Of a stretch of 11,110 nucleotides of DNA, positions 1 to 7,050 are shown piece by piece. The notes under the pieces were generated by a model, which did no database searches, was not told where the DNA came from, and saw nothing but the letters and a program-made list of their open reading frames with translations. Numbering within the stretch: position 1 is the stretch's first letter; each line of letters starts with the position of its first letter. Source of the DNA: Tardiphaga sp. (lineage in GTDB: Bacteria > Pseudomonadota > Alphaproteobacteria > Rhizobiales > Xanthobacteraceae); NCBI GenBank assembly GCA_028290765.1, contig JAQGJF010000889.1, positions 1 to 11,110 of the forward strand, in the 5' to 3' direction. The position numbers were made by a program, and so were the translations under genes.

Positions 1-756
1 GATCTTGCGCTGGCTTTCCCGCTCCACGAAAATCGTCTGCTCGATCCGGATCGATTTGTCGTAGCGCTCGGTCCAGCTATCGGTCTCGACGGTGGATTGA
101 TACGGCAGTTCCTGATGCAGCTGACGGAAGATCTTTTCGCGGGTGATTTCCGCCGCCAGATGCCGCATCGGCGCGTCCGACATCTGGTCCTCGGGGTAGT
201 GATACGGACCTTCCGGCACCATCGCCGCCAGCTTGCGGCGCAGATCGTCGACGCCGTCGCCGGTCATCGCCGACACCATGAAAGTTTCGGCGAACTTCAG
301 CCGCTCATTGGCGGTTTGCGCGAGCTTGAGCAATTTCTCACGCGCGACGATGTCGATCTTGTTGATCACCAGGATTTTCGGATGATCGACCTGGGCGAGC
401 TTCTCGAAGATCGCATTGGCTTCCTCGTCGATGCCTTCGCGGGCGTCGAGCAGAACGCAGACGAGATCGGCGTCATGGGCGCCGCTCCAGGCGGTCTTGA
501 CCATGGCGCGATCGAGCCGCCGCTTCGGCAGGAAGATCCCGGGCGTATCGACCAGAATGATCTGGGCGTGGTTCTCGATCACGATGCCGCGGATCAGCGC
601 CCGCGTGGTCTGCACCTTGCGCGACACGATAGTGACCTTGGAGCCGACCAGCGCATTGACCAGCGTCGACTTGCCGACATTGGGCGCGCCGATCAGCGCC
701 ACGAAGCCGCAGCGCGTATCCGCAGGCTCGGCCCTGGTTGTCACGTCATCCGTCAT
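1..756 (-). CDS. era: GTPase Era, C-terminus beyond the window edge
   Basis: Era is an essential Ras-like GTPase that binds 16S rRNA near its 3' end and supports late 30S subunit assembly. The first 252 codons are visible. G1 is GAPNVGKS at residues 23-30, followed by VQTTR (G2 region), DTPG (G3), NKID at 132-135 (G4) and a VSAM segment (G5) near 161-164. The later part begins the KH RNA-binding domain, but the KH GxxG loop is outside the window; about 50 residues should be missing compared with the usual length near 300. The chosen ATG (756-754) overlaps the 3' end of rnc by 11 bp and has only a weak purine-rich stretch before it, so translation probably depends on coupling to rnc. The rnc-era pair is conserved in proteobacteria. 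Confidence 0.97.
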   Translation of the reverse strand, partial: MTDDVTTRAEPADTRCGFVALIGAPNVGKSTLVNALVGSKVTIVSRKVQTTRALIRGIVIENHAQIILVDTPGIFLPKRRLDRAMVKTAWSGAHDADLVCVLLDAREGIDEEANAIFEKLAQVDHPKILVINKIDIVAREKLLKLAQTANERLKFAETFMVSAMTGDGVDDLRRKLAAMVPEGPYHYPEDQMSDAPMRHLAAEITREKIFRQLHQELPYQSTVETDSWTERYDKSIRIEQTIFVERESQRKI

Positions 757-1564
757 TGCCGCCACTGCTAACCCCTTCGCGCGCGAGCATCACCGAGGCT
801 GCGACCTTCTCGGCGGCGCGCTTGCTGCCGCCGACGCCTTCGGCCGGCGTCAGGCCGGGCAAATCGACGGCGACGCGGAATTGCGGATCGTGATGCGGCC
901 CGGTGCGCTCGACCTCGCGGTAGACCGGCGTCGGCAGTCCCTTGCCCTGCGCCCATTCCTGCAGCACGGTCTTGGCGTCGCGCAGCGGGCGCATCGGTTT
1001 GCGCATCCGCTCGGTCCAGTTGCGCTCGACGAATTCGGCCGCGGCGGCATAGCCACCGTCGAGATAGACAGCGCCGATCACCGCTTCGCAGATGTCGCCG
1101 AGCACGGATTTGCGCAGGCGCGCGCCGGCGCCGGCCCCGACGGTGCCGAGCTTGATGCCCTCGAGCAGCCCGAGCGTCTTGGCGACGTCGATGCAGCTCT
1201 CGCGGCGCACCAGATCGGCCAGCCGCTTCGACAGCTCGCCTTCGTCGGCCTTGGGAAAGGCACGATAGAGCATGTCGGAAACCACCAGGCCGAGCACGTG
1301 ATCGCCGAGAAATTCGAGGCGCTGGTAGCTGTCGCCGCGGCTGCGCGCCGATTTCAGCGCCGAGACATGGGTGAAGGCGGTCGCGAGCAGCGACGGATCG
1401 GCGAACTTATGACCGATGCGCGCCTCGATCTCGGCCGCCGCGGTCTTGGCGCTGGTCCGGGTGCGCTTCTTCTTGGCCGCCGCAGTTTCCCGACCGGCGT
1501 CGGGCTGCGGGCTCGAATCGTCGGTTTTTGCAGGTTTCTCTATGTTCGTTGATTCGTCGTTCAT
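746..1564 (-). CDS. rnc: Ribonuclease III
   Basis: RNase III cleaves double-stranded RNA, releasing pre-rRNAs from the primary transcript and processing mRNAs; it acts as a cytoplasmic dimer. The 272-residue product has a low-complexity, Lys/Ala-rich N-terminal extension (about 1-44), then the nuclease domain with the signature RLEFLGDHVLG at 82-92 (metal-site E84 and D88). The second acidic pair lies in GDICEA (D157, E160). A double-stranded RNA binding domain spans roughly 195-262 and ends with the usual GGSKRAAEKVAA helix. An open frame continues further upstream, but the ATG at 1564 is the sensible start: it forms an ATGA overlap with the lepB stop, has no Shine-Dalgarno sequence of its own, and so looks translationally coupled. 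The N-terminal extension makes it longer than E. coli RNase III (226 aa). Confidence 0.96.
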   Translation of the reverse strand: MNDESTNIEKPAKTDDSSPQPDAGRETAAAKKKRTRTSAKTAAAEIEARIGHKFADPSLLATAFTHVSALKSARSRGDSYQRLEFLGDHVLGLVVSDMLYRAFPKADEGELSKRLADLVRRESCIDVAKTLGLLEGIKLGTVGAGAGARLRKSVLGDICEAVIGAVYLDGGYAAAAEFVERNWTERMRKPMRPLRDAKTVLQEWAQGKGLPTPVYREVERTGPHHDPQFRVAVDLPGLTPAEGVGGSKRAAEKVAASVMLAREGVSSGGNDG

Positions 1565-2319
1565 CGCACAATGGAGAATATGCGATTCCAGCGCACCGCG
1601 GTGGGCCAGCGCCAGATCTGCCAGGCGTGTTCGCCCTCGGCGATCGAGAAGAAGATCATCTGCGCCCGGCCGACGATATTCTCGAACGGCACGTAGCCGA
1701 CCGCGGATTGCACCCGGCTGTCGGTGGAATTGTCCCGGTTGTCGCCCATCATGAAGAACTCGCCGGGCGGCACATTGTAGACGTTGGTGTTGTCGTAGAA
1801 GCCGTTGTCGACGCAATCGAGCGACTCATAGGTCACGCCGTTCGGCAGCGTCTCCTTCCAGCGTTTGACCCGCGCCGTCGCGTCCGATCCGCAGGGATCC
1901 TCGCCGACGAAATCCGCGAGCCGTTCGCGCACCACCGGTTTGTCGTTGATGTAGAGCAGGCCTTCCTTCATCTGGATACGGTCACCGGGCAGACCGATCA
2001 CGCGCTTGATGTAGTCGGTTGAATCGTCCTTCGGCAGACGGAACACCACGACGTCGCCGCGCGCCGGCTCGGAACCGAAGATGCGCCCGGAAAACAGCCG
2101 CGGCGACATTGGAATCGAGTAGTGGCTATAACCGTAGGAATATTTCGAGACGAACAGATAGTCGCCGACCAGCAGCGTCGCCTTCATCGATCCCGACGGG
2201 ATATTGAACGGCTGAAACAGGAAGGTCCGGATCACGAGCGCAATGATCAGCGCGTGGATGATGACGCGGATCGTTTCACCGACGCCGCTTTCAGTTTTTG
2301 TTCCGGATGTCACGCTCAT
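1561..2319 (-). CDS. lepB: Signal peptidase I
   Basis: Signal peptidase I removes signal peptides from exported preproteins at the periplasmic face of the inner membrane. The 252-residue protein has one clear N-terminal membrane segment (about 17-35). The S26-family box with the nucleophile follows: PSGSM, catalytic Ser44. The general-base lysine is K105 in DYIKRVIGLPGD, and the late family box GDNRDNSTDSR is present. E. coli LepB has two membrane segments; this shorter single-anchor form is common in alphaproteobacteria. The ATG at 2319 is preceded by GGGGAA and GGGAAG stretches that can act as ribosome binding sites. It is the first gene of the lepB-rnc-era cluster, after a 274-bp gap that probably holds its promoter, and it overlaps rnc by 4 bp. 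Confidence 0.96.
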   Translation of the reverse strand: MSVTSGTKTESGVGETIRVIIHALIIALVIRTFLFQPFNIPSGSMKATLLVGDYLFVSKYSYGYSHYSIPMSPRLFSGRIFGSEPARGDVVVFRLPKDDSTDYIKRVIGLPGDRIQMKEGLLYINDKPVVRERLADFVGEDPCGSDATARVKRWKETLPNGVTYESLDCVDNGFYDNTNVYNVPPGEFFMMGDNRDNSTDSRVQSAVGYVPFENIVGRAQMIFFSIAEGEHAWQIWRWPTAVRWNRIFSIVR

Positions 2320-2593
2320 CGCTTCCCGATTCCCCTCGCGATTTCACGCGGTGTGGCAGAGCATTTTCTTCCCGCGAACATCGTGGTCTCGCGTCAGGAA
2401 AACGGTCTTGATTCTGATATTTGGGGCCAATTCCGGCACAAACCCGAATTCTCCCCCGTTGGAGCATCCCGCGGCGTTTTAGACCGTTGTTCGCAGGCGC
2501 GCAATCAACGGCGTCGGTGAAACTTGCTAATCCTATGACAAATCAGTGATTTTTAGTTTTCGGCGGATCCTGGAACAAGCCGGGACGCAGGCC
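2320..2593. other. Non-coding gap between acpS and lepB, probable lepB promoter region
   Basis: This is the longest gap in the left gene block and carries no convincing gene. Read leftwards it should hold the promoter and 5' leader of lepB-rnc-era. I see several weak promoter-like pairs (for example TTGCGC, 17 nt, TAAAAC around 2505-2477) but none I would call. It contains a perfect 13-nt palindrome AAATCAGTGATTT (2540-2552), spaced inverted arms CCGTTG (2484-2489) and CAACGG (2506-2511), and a degenerate repeat-like stretch at 2359-2403 listed separately. I see no clear intrinsic terminator for acpS. Confidence 0.5.
2359..2403 (+). repeat. Possible degenerate copy of the intergenic repeat seen at 8350-8395
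   Basis: By eye it aligns with the first half of the 8350-8450 element. Both begin GAGC(A/G)TTTTC, contain a GCGAA block and a TCGCGT block in the same order, and end in GAAAAC, with a few small gaps. The outer TTTTC/GAAAA arms that form the stem in the other copy are kept. It lies in the presumed lepB leader, about 40 bp before the start codon. The match is short and judged by eye only. Confidence 0.3.
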
Positions 2594-3013
2594 TCAGTGT
2601 TTGCCTGCGAGGACGGCCGAAATTATGACAAAGGCCTGCGCCAGCGGCCAGTCGTCGGTGATCGAAAGATCGATCCGCGCCTCATAGCCCGGCGGTGTCA
2701 GGGCGTTGAGCCGGTCCAGCGCCCCTCCGGTCAGCTTCATGGTCGGCCGCCCGCCCGGCAGGTTCACCACTCCCATGTCGCGCCACCAGACACCCTGCCG
2801 GATGCCGGTGCCCAGCGCCTTGGAACAGGCCTCCTTGGCGGCAAACCGCTTGGCATAGGTCGCCACCACCATCTTGTGGTTCAAGGCGCGGCGCTCGGCC
2901 TTGGCGCGCTCGACGTCGGTGAAAATGCGGTCGATAAACCGCTCACCGTGCCGCTCGATAACTTTGTCGACACGGCGGATATCGATCAGGTCGGAGCCGA
3001 TGCCGATGATCAT
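2594..3013 (-). CDS. acpS: Holo-[acyl-carrier-protein] synthase
   Basis: AcpS transfers 4'-phosphopantetheine from coenzyme A to the serine of apo-ACP, activating it for fatty acid synthesis. The 139-residue product has both family signatures: [12 protein letters not shown] at the N-terminus with metal ligand D8, and the [13 protein letters not shown] block with E61. It is slightly longer than E. coli AcpS (126 aa), with a C-terminal ISAVLAGKH strand. Its ATG overlaps the pdxJ stop as ATGA, and a GAGAG stretch within the end of pdxJ can serve as ribosome binding site. The pdxJ-acpS pairing is also seen in E. coli. It is the last gene of the rsh-pdxJ-acpS run; a 274-bp gap follows before lepB. 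Confidence 0.96.
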   Translation of the reverse strand: MIIGIGSDLIDIRRVDKVIERHGERFIDRIFTDVERAKAERRALNHKMVVATYAKRFAAKEACSKALGTGIRQGVWWRDMGVVNLPGGRPTMKLTGGALDRLNALTPPGYEARIDLSITDDWPLAQAFVIISAVLAGKH

Positions 3014-3777
3014 GGCCGGCTCTCGAGGTTTTGGCGCCCCCGGTCCATCGCGGAGCGCATGGCCCGCACCGTTTCCGGCAGCCCGACGAACAGCGCCTCA
3101 CCCATCATGTAATAGCCGATGTTCAGCTCGACGATTTGCGGCAGCACCGCGATTTGCTCCGCGGTCGCGTAATCGAGCCCGTGGCCGGCATGGACCTCGA
3201 GCCCGGCCGATTGCGCCAGCCTGGCACCGGCCACGATCCGCTGCCATTCGGCTTCGGCTTTGACCGGCGCCTCGCCCTCGACGGCATCGCACCAGGCACC
3301 GGTATGGATCTCGATCACCGGCGCACGCAGTTTTGCCGCCATCTCGATCTGGGCCGGGTCGGCGGCAATGAACAGCGACACCCGGATTCCGGCATCGTTC
3401 AGCCTGGCGATGAACGGCGCCAGCACATTGTGCTGCCCGACCACGTCGAGACCGCCCTCGGTGGTGAGCTCGGTGCGGCGCTCGGGCACCAGGCAGACGG
3501 CATGGGGCCCGGTGGCCAGCGAGATCCGCAGCATCTCGTCGGTCGCCGCCATCTCGAAATTCAGCGGTTTGGAAATCTCGGCCTTCAGCCGCGCCATGTC
3601 GTCGTCGCGGATATGGCGGCGATCCTCGCGCAGATGCGCGGTGATGCCGTCGGCGCCGGCTTCGATCGCGGCCAGCGCGGCACGCACCGGATCGGGATGA
3701 CGGCCTCCCCGCGCGTTCCGCAGGGTAGCGACATGGTCGACATTGACTCCGAGGCGCAACGGAGAAGCTTTGGGCAT
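3010..3777 (-). CDS. pdxJ: Pyridoxine 5'-phosphate synthase
   Basis: PdxJ condenses 1-deoxy-D-xylulose 5-phosphate with 3-amino-1-hydroxyacetone 1-phosphate to form pyridoxine 5'-phosphate, the ring-closing step of the DXP-dependent vitamin B6 pathway. The TIM-barrel protein (255 aa) shows the N-terminal block [16 protein letters not shown] (N12, D14, H15, R20), HLREDRRHI (H48, R50, E51, H55), the NFEMA glutamate E75, and HAGHGL with H199. The chain is intact and of normal length. A GTG immediately precedes the chosen ATG (3777); neither has a strong Shine-Dalgarno. It begins 31 bp after the rsh stop and overlaps acpS by 4 bp, so the three genes probably share a transcript. Some alphaproteobacteria have pyrE between rsh and pdxJ; it is absent here. 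Confidence 0.96.
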   Translation of the reverse strand: MPKASPLRLGVNVDHVATLRNARGGRHPDPVRAALAAIEAGADGITAHLREDRRHIRDDDMARLKAEISKPLNFEMAATDEMLRISLATGPHAVCLVPERRTELTTEGGLDVVGQHNVLAPFIARLNDAGIRVSLFIAADPAQIEMAAKLRAPVIEIHTGAWCDAVEGEAPVKAEAEWQRIVAGARLAQSAGLEVHAGHGLDYATAEQIAVLPQIVELNIGYYMMGEALFVGLPETVRAMRSAMDRGRQNLESRP

Positions 3778-3808
3778 CACAAACTCGCAGGAAGATTAAG
3801 AGGACAGG

Positions 3809-6124
3809 CTATCCATTGACGCGCTCGACCGTGGCGACCACGGCCTTGGCGCGCAGCTGGGCGATGATAGCGCTGAGATGCTTGAGGTCATAGACCTCGA
3901 GGTCGATGGTGAGTTCGGTAAAGTCCGGCGAGCGCCGGGACATGCTGATATTGTCGATATTGCCGTCATGCTCGGCGATCACGGTGGCGACCTGGGCCAG
4001 GCTGCCGGGCTCGTTGACGTTCTGGACCAGGAGCCGGGCCGGAAAACGCTGCGGATTGGAATCGTCGACGTCCCAGCGGACATCGAGCCAGCGCTCCGGC
4101 ATCTCCTCGAAATCCTTCAGCGCCGGCGACTGGATCGGATAGATGGTGATGCCCTCGCCCGGCGAAACGATGCCGACGATGCGGTCGCCCGGCACCGCGC
4201 CGCCGTTCGGCGCGAACTTGACCGGCAGATCCGAATTGATGCCGCGGATCGGGATCGCCGGACTGCGGCCGGCCTCATCCGGCGATTTCAGTTTGAGCTT
4301 GACGGCCAAGCTCTTTTTGTTGCCGCCGACCCGCCCGACCCGTTCTTCCTTGTAGTCCGGGTACATTGCGCGCGCGACGTCGGAGGCCCGCATCTCGCCG
4401 CGTCCGACCGACGCCATCACGTCGTCGATCGACGCGCGGGCCAGCCGCGGCAGCGCGCCCTTGAGCTTGTCGTCGGCATATTCGATCTTGGCGCGGGCGA
4501 ACAACCGCTCGACAATCCGCCGGCCGAGGCCGGCATATTGATCGCGCACCGCGGTGCGGGTGGCGCGCCGGATCGCCGCCCGCGCCTTGCCGGTCACGGC
4601 CAGGGATTCCCACGCCGACGGCGGCGCCGACTGCGCCCGCGAGGTCATGACCTCGACCTCGTCGCCGTTTTGCAATTCGGACGACAGCGGCGCGAATTTG
4701 CCGTTGATCTTGCAGCCTACCGCGCTGTTGCCGACGTCGGTATGCACGGCATAGGCGAAATCGATCACATTGGCCTGGCGCGGCAGCGCGATCAGCTTTC
4801 CCTTCGGGGTGAAGCAGAACACCTGATCGTGAAACAGCTCGAGCTTGGTATGTTCGAGGAATTCCTCCGGATTGGCGCTCTCCGACAGCACCTCGATGGT
4901 ATGGCGAAGCCAAGCAAAGGCGTTGGATTCGCGCTTCAGGAGCTCGGTCGGCGAACCGACGCCGTCCTTGTAGAACGCATGCGCCGCGATGCCGATCTCG
5001 GCGATCTGGTCCATCTCCTCGGTGCGGATCTGCAGTTCGACCCGCTGCTTGCCGGGACCGATCACGGTGGTGTGGATCGAGCGATAGTCGTTCTGCTTCG
5101 GGGTCGAGATGTAATCCTTGAACCGGCCGGGCACCACCGGCCAGGTGGTGTGAACGACGCCGAGCGCGCGGTAGCAGGCCTCGACGTCCTTCATGACGAC
5201 GCGAAACCCGAAAATATCCGACAATTGCTCAAAGCCGATCGACTTGCGCTCCATCTTGGTCCAGATCGAAAACGGCCGCTTGCGCCGGCCGGAGACCCGC
5301 GCCGGGATGCCGTTCTTTGCCAGATTGGCGGACAACTGGCTTTCGATCTCGCCGATCAAATTGCGGTTGCGGTCCGCCAGCGCATCGAGGCGCTGCATCA
5401 CGACTTCATAGGCTTCCGGATCGAGGCTCCGGAACGACAGGTCCTCGAGTTCTTCCCGCATCTCCTGCATGCCCATGCGGCCGGCCAGCGGCGCATAGAT
5501 ATCCAGGGTCTCCTCGGCGATGCGGCGCCGCGACGCCGGCGGCACGAATTCGAGCGTGCGCATATTGTGCAGACGGTCGGCGAGCTTGATCAGCAGCACC
5601 CGGACGTCGTCGGCGATCGCCAGCAGCAGCTTGCGCAGGTTTTCAGCCTGCTTGGCCTCGCGCGACACCAGCTCCAGCCGCTTGAGCTTGGTCAGACCCT
5701 CGACCAGCGCACCGATTTCGTGACCGAATACGTGGTCGATCTCGGCGCGGGTGGCCTCGGTGTCTTCGATGGTGTCGTGCAGGAGGGCCGCGACGATGGT
5801 GGCGTCGTCGAGCTTGAGGTCGGTGAGGATCGCCGCCACTTCCAAAGGATGCGAAAAATACGGATCGCCGGAAGCACGGGTCTGCTCGCCATGCGCCACC
5901 ATGGCGTAGACATAGGCACGGTTGAGCAGCGCCTCATCCGTGTCCGGATTGTAGGACCTGACCCGTTCGACCAGGTCGTATTGGCGCATCATCCGGGAGC
6001 GCGGCGATTTTGCCGCTTTCACCGGCACCGACGCCGGCGCGGCCACCGCGACCGTGTCGGTTGCTACAGCAACCGTATCAGTCGCGGCCTGCATCTGCCG
6101 GGGGTTGCGGCGCCAATACGCCAT
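3809..6124 (-). CDS. rsh: Bifunctional (p)ppGpp synthetase/hydrolase Rsh (RelA/SpoT homologue)
   Basis: This enzyme makes and degrades (p)ppGpp and is the central stringent-response regulator in alphaproteobacteria. The 771-residue protein has the full long-RSH layout. The hydrolase HD domain includes FSHPLEV and LLHDTIED near 90-120 and RLHNMR near 184-189. In the synthetase domain, the RFKDYI motif near 334-339 carries the RXKD pattern of bifunctional enzymes rather than the EXDD of RelA, and VELQIRT is near 362-368. TGS starts near 430 (FCFTPKGKLIALPR), and a C-terminal ACT domain covers about the last 80 residues. Both active sites look complete. The ATG at 6124 is chosen because GAGAGG ends 5 nt before it. 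Compared with relatives that begin MMRQY, there is an extra N-terminal stretch of about 44 residues holding a tandem heptad. It is separated from rpoZ by a terminator, so it should have its own promoter. Confidence 0.97.
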   Translation of the reverse strand: MAYWRRNPRQMQAATDTVAVATDTVAVAAPASVPVKAAKSPRSRMMRQYDLVERVRSYNPDTDEALLNRAYVYAMVAHGEQTRASGDPYFSHPLEVAAILTDLKLDDATIVAALLHDTIEDTEATRAEIDHVFGHEIGALVEGLTKLKRLELVSREAKQAENLRKLLLAIADDVRVLLIKLADRLHNMRTLEFVPPASRRRIAEETLDIYAPLAGRMGMQEMREELEDLSFRSLDPEAYEVVMQRLDALADRNRNLIGEIESQLSANLAKNGIPARVSGRRKRPFSIWTKMERKSIGFEQLSDIFGFRVVMKDVEACYRALGVVHTTWPVVPGRFKDYISTPKQNDYRSIHTTVIGPGKQRVELQIRTEEMDQIAEIGIAAHAFYKDGVGSPTELLKRESNAFAWLRHTIEVLSESANPEEFLEHTKLELFHDQVFCFTPKGKLIALPRQANVIDFAYAVHTDVGNSAVGCKINGKFAPLSSELQNGDEVEVMTSRAQSAPPSAWESLAVTGKARAAIRRATRTAVRDQYAGLGRRIVERLFARAKIEYADDKLKGALPRLARASIDDVMASVGRGEMRASDVARAMYPDYKEERVGRVGGNKKSLAVKLKLKSPDEAGRSPAIPIRGINSDLPVKFAPNGGAVPGDRIVGIVSPGEGITIYPIQSPALKDFEEMPERWLDVRWDVDDSNPQRFPARLLVQNVNEPGSLAQVATVIAEHDGNIDNISMSRRSPDFTELTIDLEVYDLKHLSAIIAQLRAKAVVATVERVNG
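6047..6086. repeat. Imperfect 40-nt palindrome encoding a tandem ATDTVAV heptad at the Rsh N-terminus
   Basis: The outer arms CGCGAC (6047-6052) and GTCGCG (6081-6086) and the inner arms GGTTGC (6059-6064) and GCAACC (6069-6074) pair around a 4-nt loop, with a small mismatched patch between them. The same segment encodes two consecutive copies of ATDTVAV in the Rsh N-terminal extension. It could form a strong hairpin in the mRNA about 40 nt after the start codon. Confidence 0.6.
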
Positions 6125-6129
6125 CACTG

Positions 6130-6135
6130 CCTCTC
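6130..6135 (-). promoter_or_regulatory. Ribosome binding site deciding the rsh start
   Basis: Read on the minus strand this is GAGAGG, ending 5 nt before the ATG at 6124 but only 2 nt before the GTG at 6127. The better spacing favours the ATG. The internal MM pair at codons 45-46 (about 5992-5987) has no such site before it. Confidence 0.65.
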
Positions 6136-6139
6136 ATCT

Positions 6140-6159
6140 CAGGCTCATTGTCGAGCCTG
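6140..6159 (-). promoter_or_regulatory. Inverted repeat in the rsh leader
   Basis: A perfect 7-bp inverted repeat, CAGGCTC and GAGCCTG with a 6-nt spacer, ends 4 nt upstream of the rsh Shine-Dalgarno. It could be a 5' leader hairpin affecting ribosome access or an operator for a dimeric repressor. A second, smaller hairpin (CCTGA/TCAGG, 6181-6195) lies just upstream. Confidence 0.45.
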
Positions 6160-6203
6160 CATTACTGATCACAACTTTGCCCTGAAAATGTCAGGAAATG
6201 CAA

Positions 6204-6230
6204 AAGGCCCGGACGCTTTGTCCGGGCCTT
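6204..6230 (-). terminator. Intrinsic terminator after rpoZ
   Basis: An 11-bp perfect GC-rich stem (AAGGCCCGGAC / GTCCGGGCCTT) with a 5-nt loop lies 56 nt after the rpoZ stop. On the minus strand it ends in CCTTTTGCATTT, giving a U-rich tail in the rpoZ direction; on the plus strand there is no T-run. It should largely separate rpoZ and rsh transcription. Confidence 0.85.
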
Positions 6231-6286
6231 CCTGATAAATTCACAGTTGATTGAAGAGCGGCCGGACGCCAGCGCGTTCGCGACTG

Positions 6287-6679
6287 CTATTCGTCTTCTT
6301 CGGGCTGCTCTTCCGGAGGCGCCAGGCCCTCGAGACCCTTCAAAAGCTCTTCTTCCGTCATGCGCTCGACCGCGACCTCGGTGTCGTCGGCATCGACGCT
6401 GGCGCCGGCGGACCCGATCAGGGGCACGGTATCGGGCTCCGGCTCGTCGACTTCGACGAATTTCTGCAGCGAATGGACCAATTCTTCCCGCAGATCTTCC
6501 GGGGAAATGGTCGAATCAGCGATTTCCCGTAGCGAAACGACCGGATTCTTGTCATTATCGCGATCAATCGTAAGTTGTGACCCGGACGAGATCATCCGTG
6601 CCCGGTGTGCTGCCAGGAGCACCAGATCGAACCGGTTATCGACCTTATCAATGCAATCTTCTACGGTGACGCGCGCCAT
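6287..6679 (-). CDS. rpoZ: DNA-directed RNA polymerase omega subunit
   Basis: Omega helps fold and assemble the beta' subunit into core RNA polymerase. The N-terminal block [20 protein letters not shown] and the following AAHRAR segment match the conserved omega core (about 1-65). After it comes a variable tail rich in Glu, Asp and Pro that ends EEQPEEDE. At 130 aa it is longer than E. coli omega (91 aa), as is usual in Rhizobiales. The ATG at 6679 has GGAG 9 nt upstream. It is the first gene of the leftward block and is followed by an intrinsic terminator before rsh. In many proteobacteria, including E. coli, rpoZ lies beside the rsh/spoT gene. That fits the role of omega in ppGpp binding known from E. 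coli, although the sequence here does not show ppGpp binding. Confidence 0.96.
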   Translation of the reverse strand: MARVTVEDCIDKVDNRFDLVLLAAHRARMISSGSQLTIDRDNDKNPVVSLREIADSTISPEDLREELVHSLQKFVEVDEPEPDTVPLIGSAGASVDADDTEVAVERMTEEELLKGLEGLAPPEEQPEEDE

Positions 6680-6732
6680 CGACTGTCGCTCCGTTGTATC
6701 TGGGACCGAATATGTTGATTATTCGAGCTAGG

Positions 6733-6758
6733 TATAGCGGCGCGGGGCATTTCGCAAG
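6733..6758 (-). promoter_or_regulatory. Candidate rpoZ promoter
   Basis: Read leftwards, CTTGCG (near 6758-6753) resembles the alphaproteobacterial -35 CTTGAC, and GCTATACC lies about 15-17 nt further on as a possible -10. This would place the transcript start about 45 nt before the rpoZ ATG. The -10 match is imperfect. Confidence 0.35.
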
Positions 6759-6760
6759 AA

Positions 6761-6776
6761 CCAAATTGTCATTTGG
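6761..6776. promoter_or_regulatory. Palindrome upstream of the candidate rpoZ promoter
   Basis: CCAAATTGTCATTTGG has perfect 6-bp arms around TGTC. It sits just outside the proposed -35 of rpoZ in the divergent spacer, a typical place for an activator or repressor site. No regulator can be named from the sequence. Confidence 0.35.
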
Positions 6777-6784
6777 CCTCCCCG

Positions 6785-6959
6785 GCCGGTTCTGGTACCC
6801 GTTTCCAGGGACCGGCGTTCGGCGCACAACCTGTGACTGGTCGGACAAGAAAAGGCTGCATTGCTTCGCCAAGCATGATCTTATTGTCTCTTGCCTCACT
6901 GCATTTGCCGTGATGTCTGCCCCCAGACGGATCTGCCAGATCCGGACCAAAGCCGGATC
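6785..6959. other. Hairpin-rich stretch in the divergent rpoZ/NYN spacer
   Basis: The 371-bp spacer (6680-7050) has no convincing gene, but this part holds several stems: GCCGGT/ACCGGC with inner CTGG/CCAG (6785-6816); TGCTT/AAGCA (6862-6875); GTCTG/CAGAC (6915-6928); GGATCT/AGATCC (6929-6943); and GATCCGG/CCGGATC (6939-6959). The last two share bases 6939-6943 and so are mutually exclusive. None has a T-run after it, so they do not look like terminators. They could be the 5' leader of the NYN gene or a small RNA. Confidence 0.4.
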
Positions 6960-7050
6960 CGAATGATCCTGCTCATAACTGATTCAAATGCGCGGCGGGT
7001 CGTTGTCGTGCCAAAAACGTTAACAACAACAAGCAACGTGAGAGAACTTG

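Noticed and set aside
97..1552. Long plus-strand open frames opposite era and rnc
   Set aside because: They mirror conserved minus-strand genes, overlap each other, and their products resemble no family I know.
746..1816. A longer RNase III starting at 1816
   Set aside because: The upstream part overlaps the conserved C-terminal half of LepB, and the added sequence is Arg-rich and unlike RNase III. The ATG at 1564 overlaps the lepB stop as ATGA.
2540..2552. AAATCAGTGATTT palindrome as an operator for lepB
   Set aside because: It is short and AT-rich, about 220 bp from the lepB start, with no promoter pair I trust nearby; recorded only within the gap description.
3878..6235. A 785-codon open frame on the plus strand, antisense to the whole rsh gene and longer than it
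   Set aside because: The minus strand encodes a full, well-conserved Rsh; long antisense frames are common opposite GC-rich genes. The translated plus-strand product shows no recognisable domain and is biased to His, Arg, Asp and Gly.
6939..6959. Intrinsic terminator from the GATCCGG/CCGGATC stem
   Set aside because: No T-run follows on either strand, and it points at no gene end.
6694..6966. A 90-codon plus-strand open frame in the rpoZ/NYN spacer
   Set aside because: It overlaps the candidate rpoZ promoter, has no ribosome binding site and no recognisable sequence. The spacer looks structured and non-coding.
6680..7050. A 6S RNA or other known structured RNA in the spacer
   Set aside because: The hairpins are short and separate; I do not see the long closing stem and single large central bubble expected of 6S RNA.
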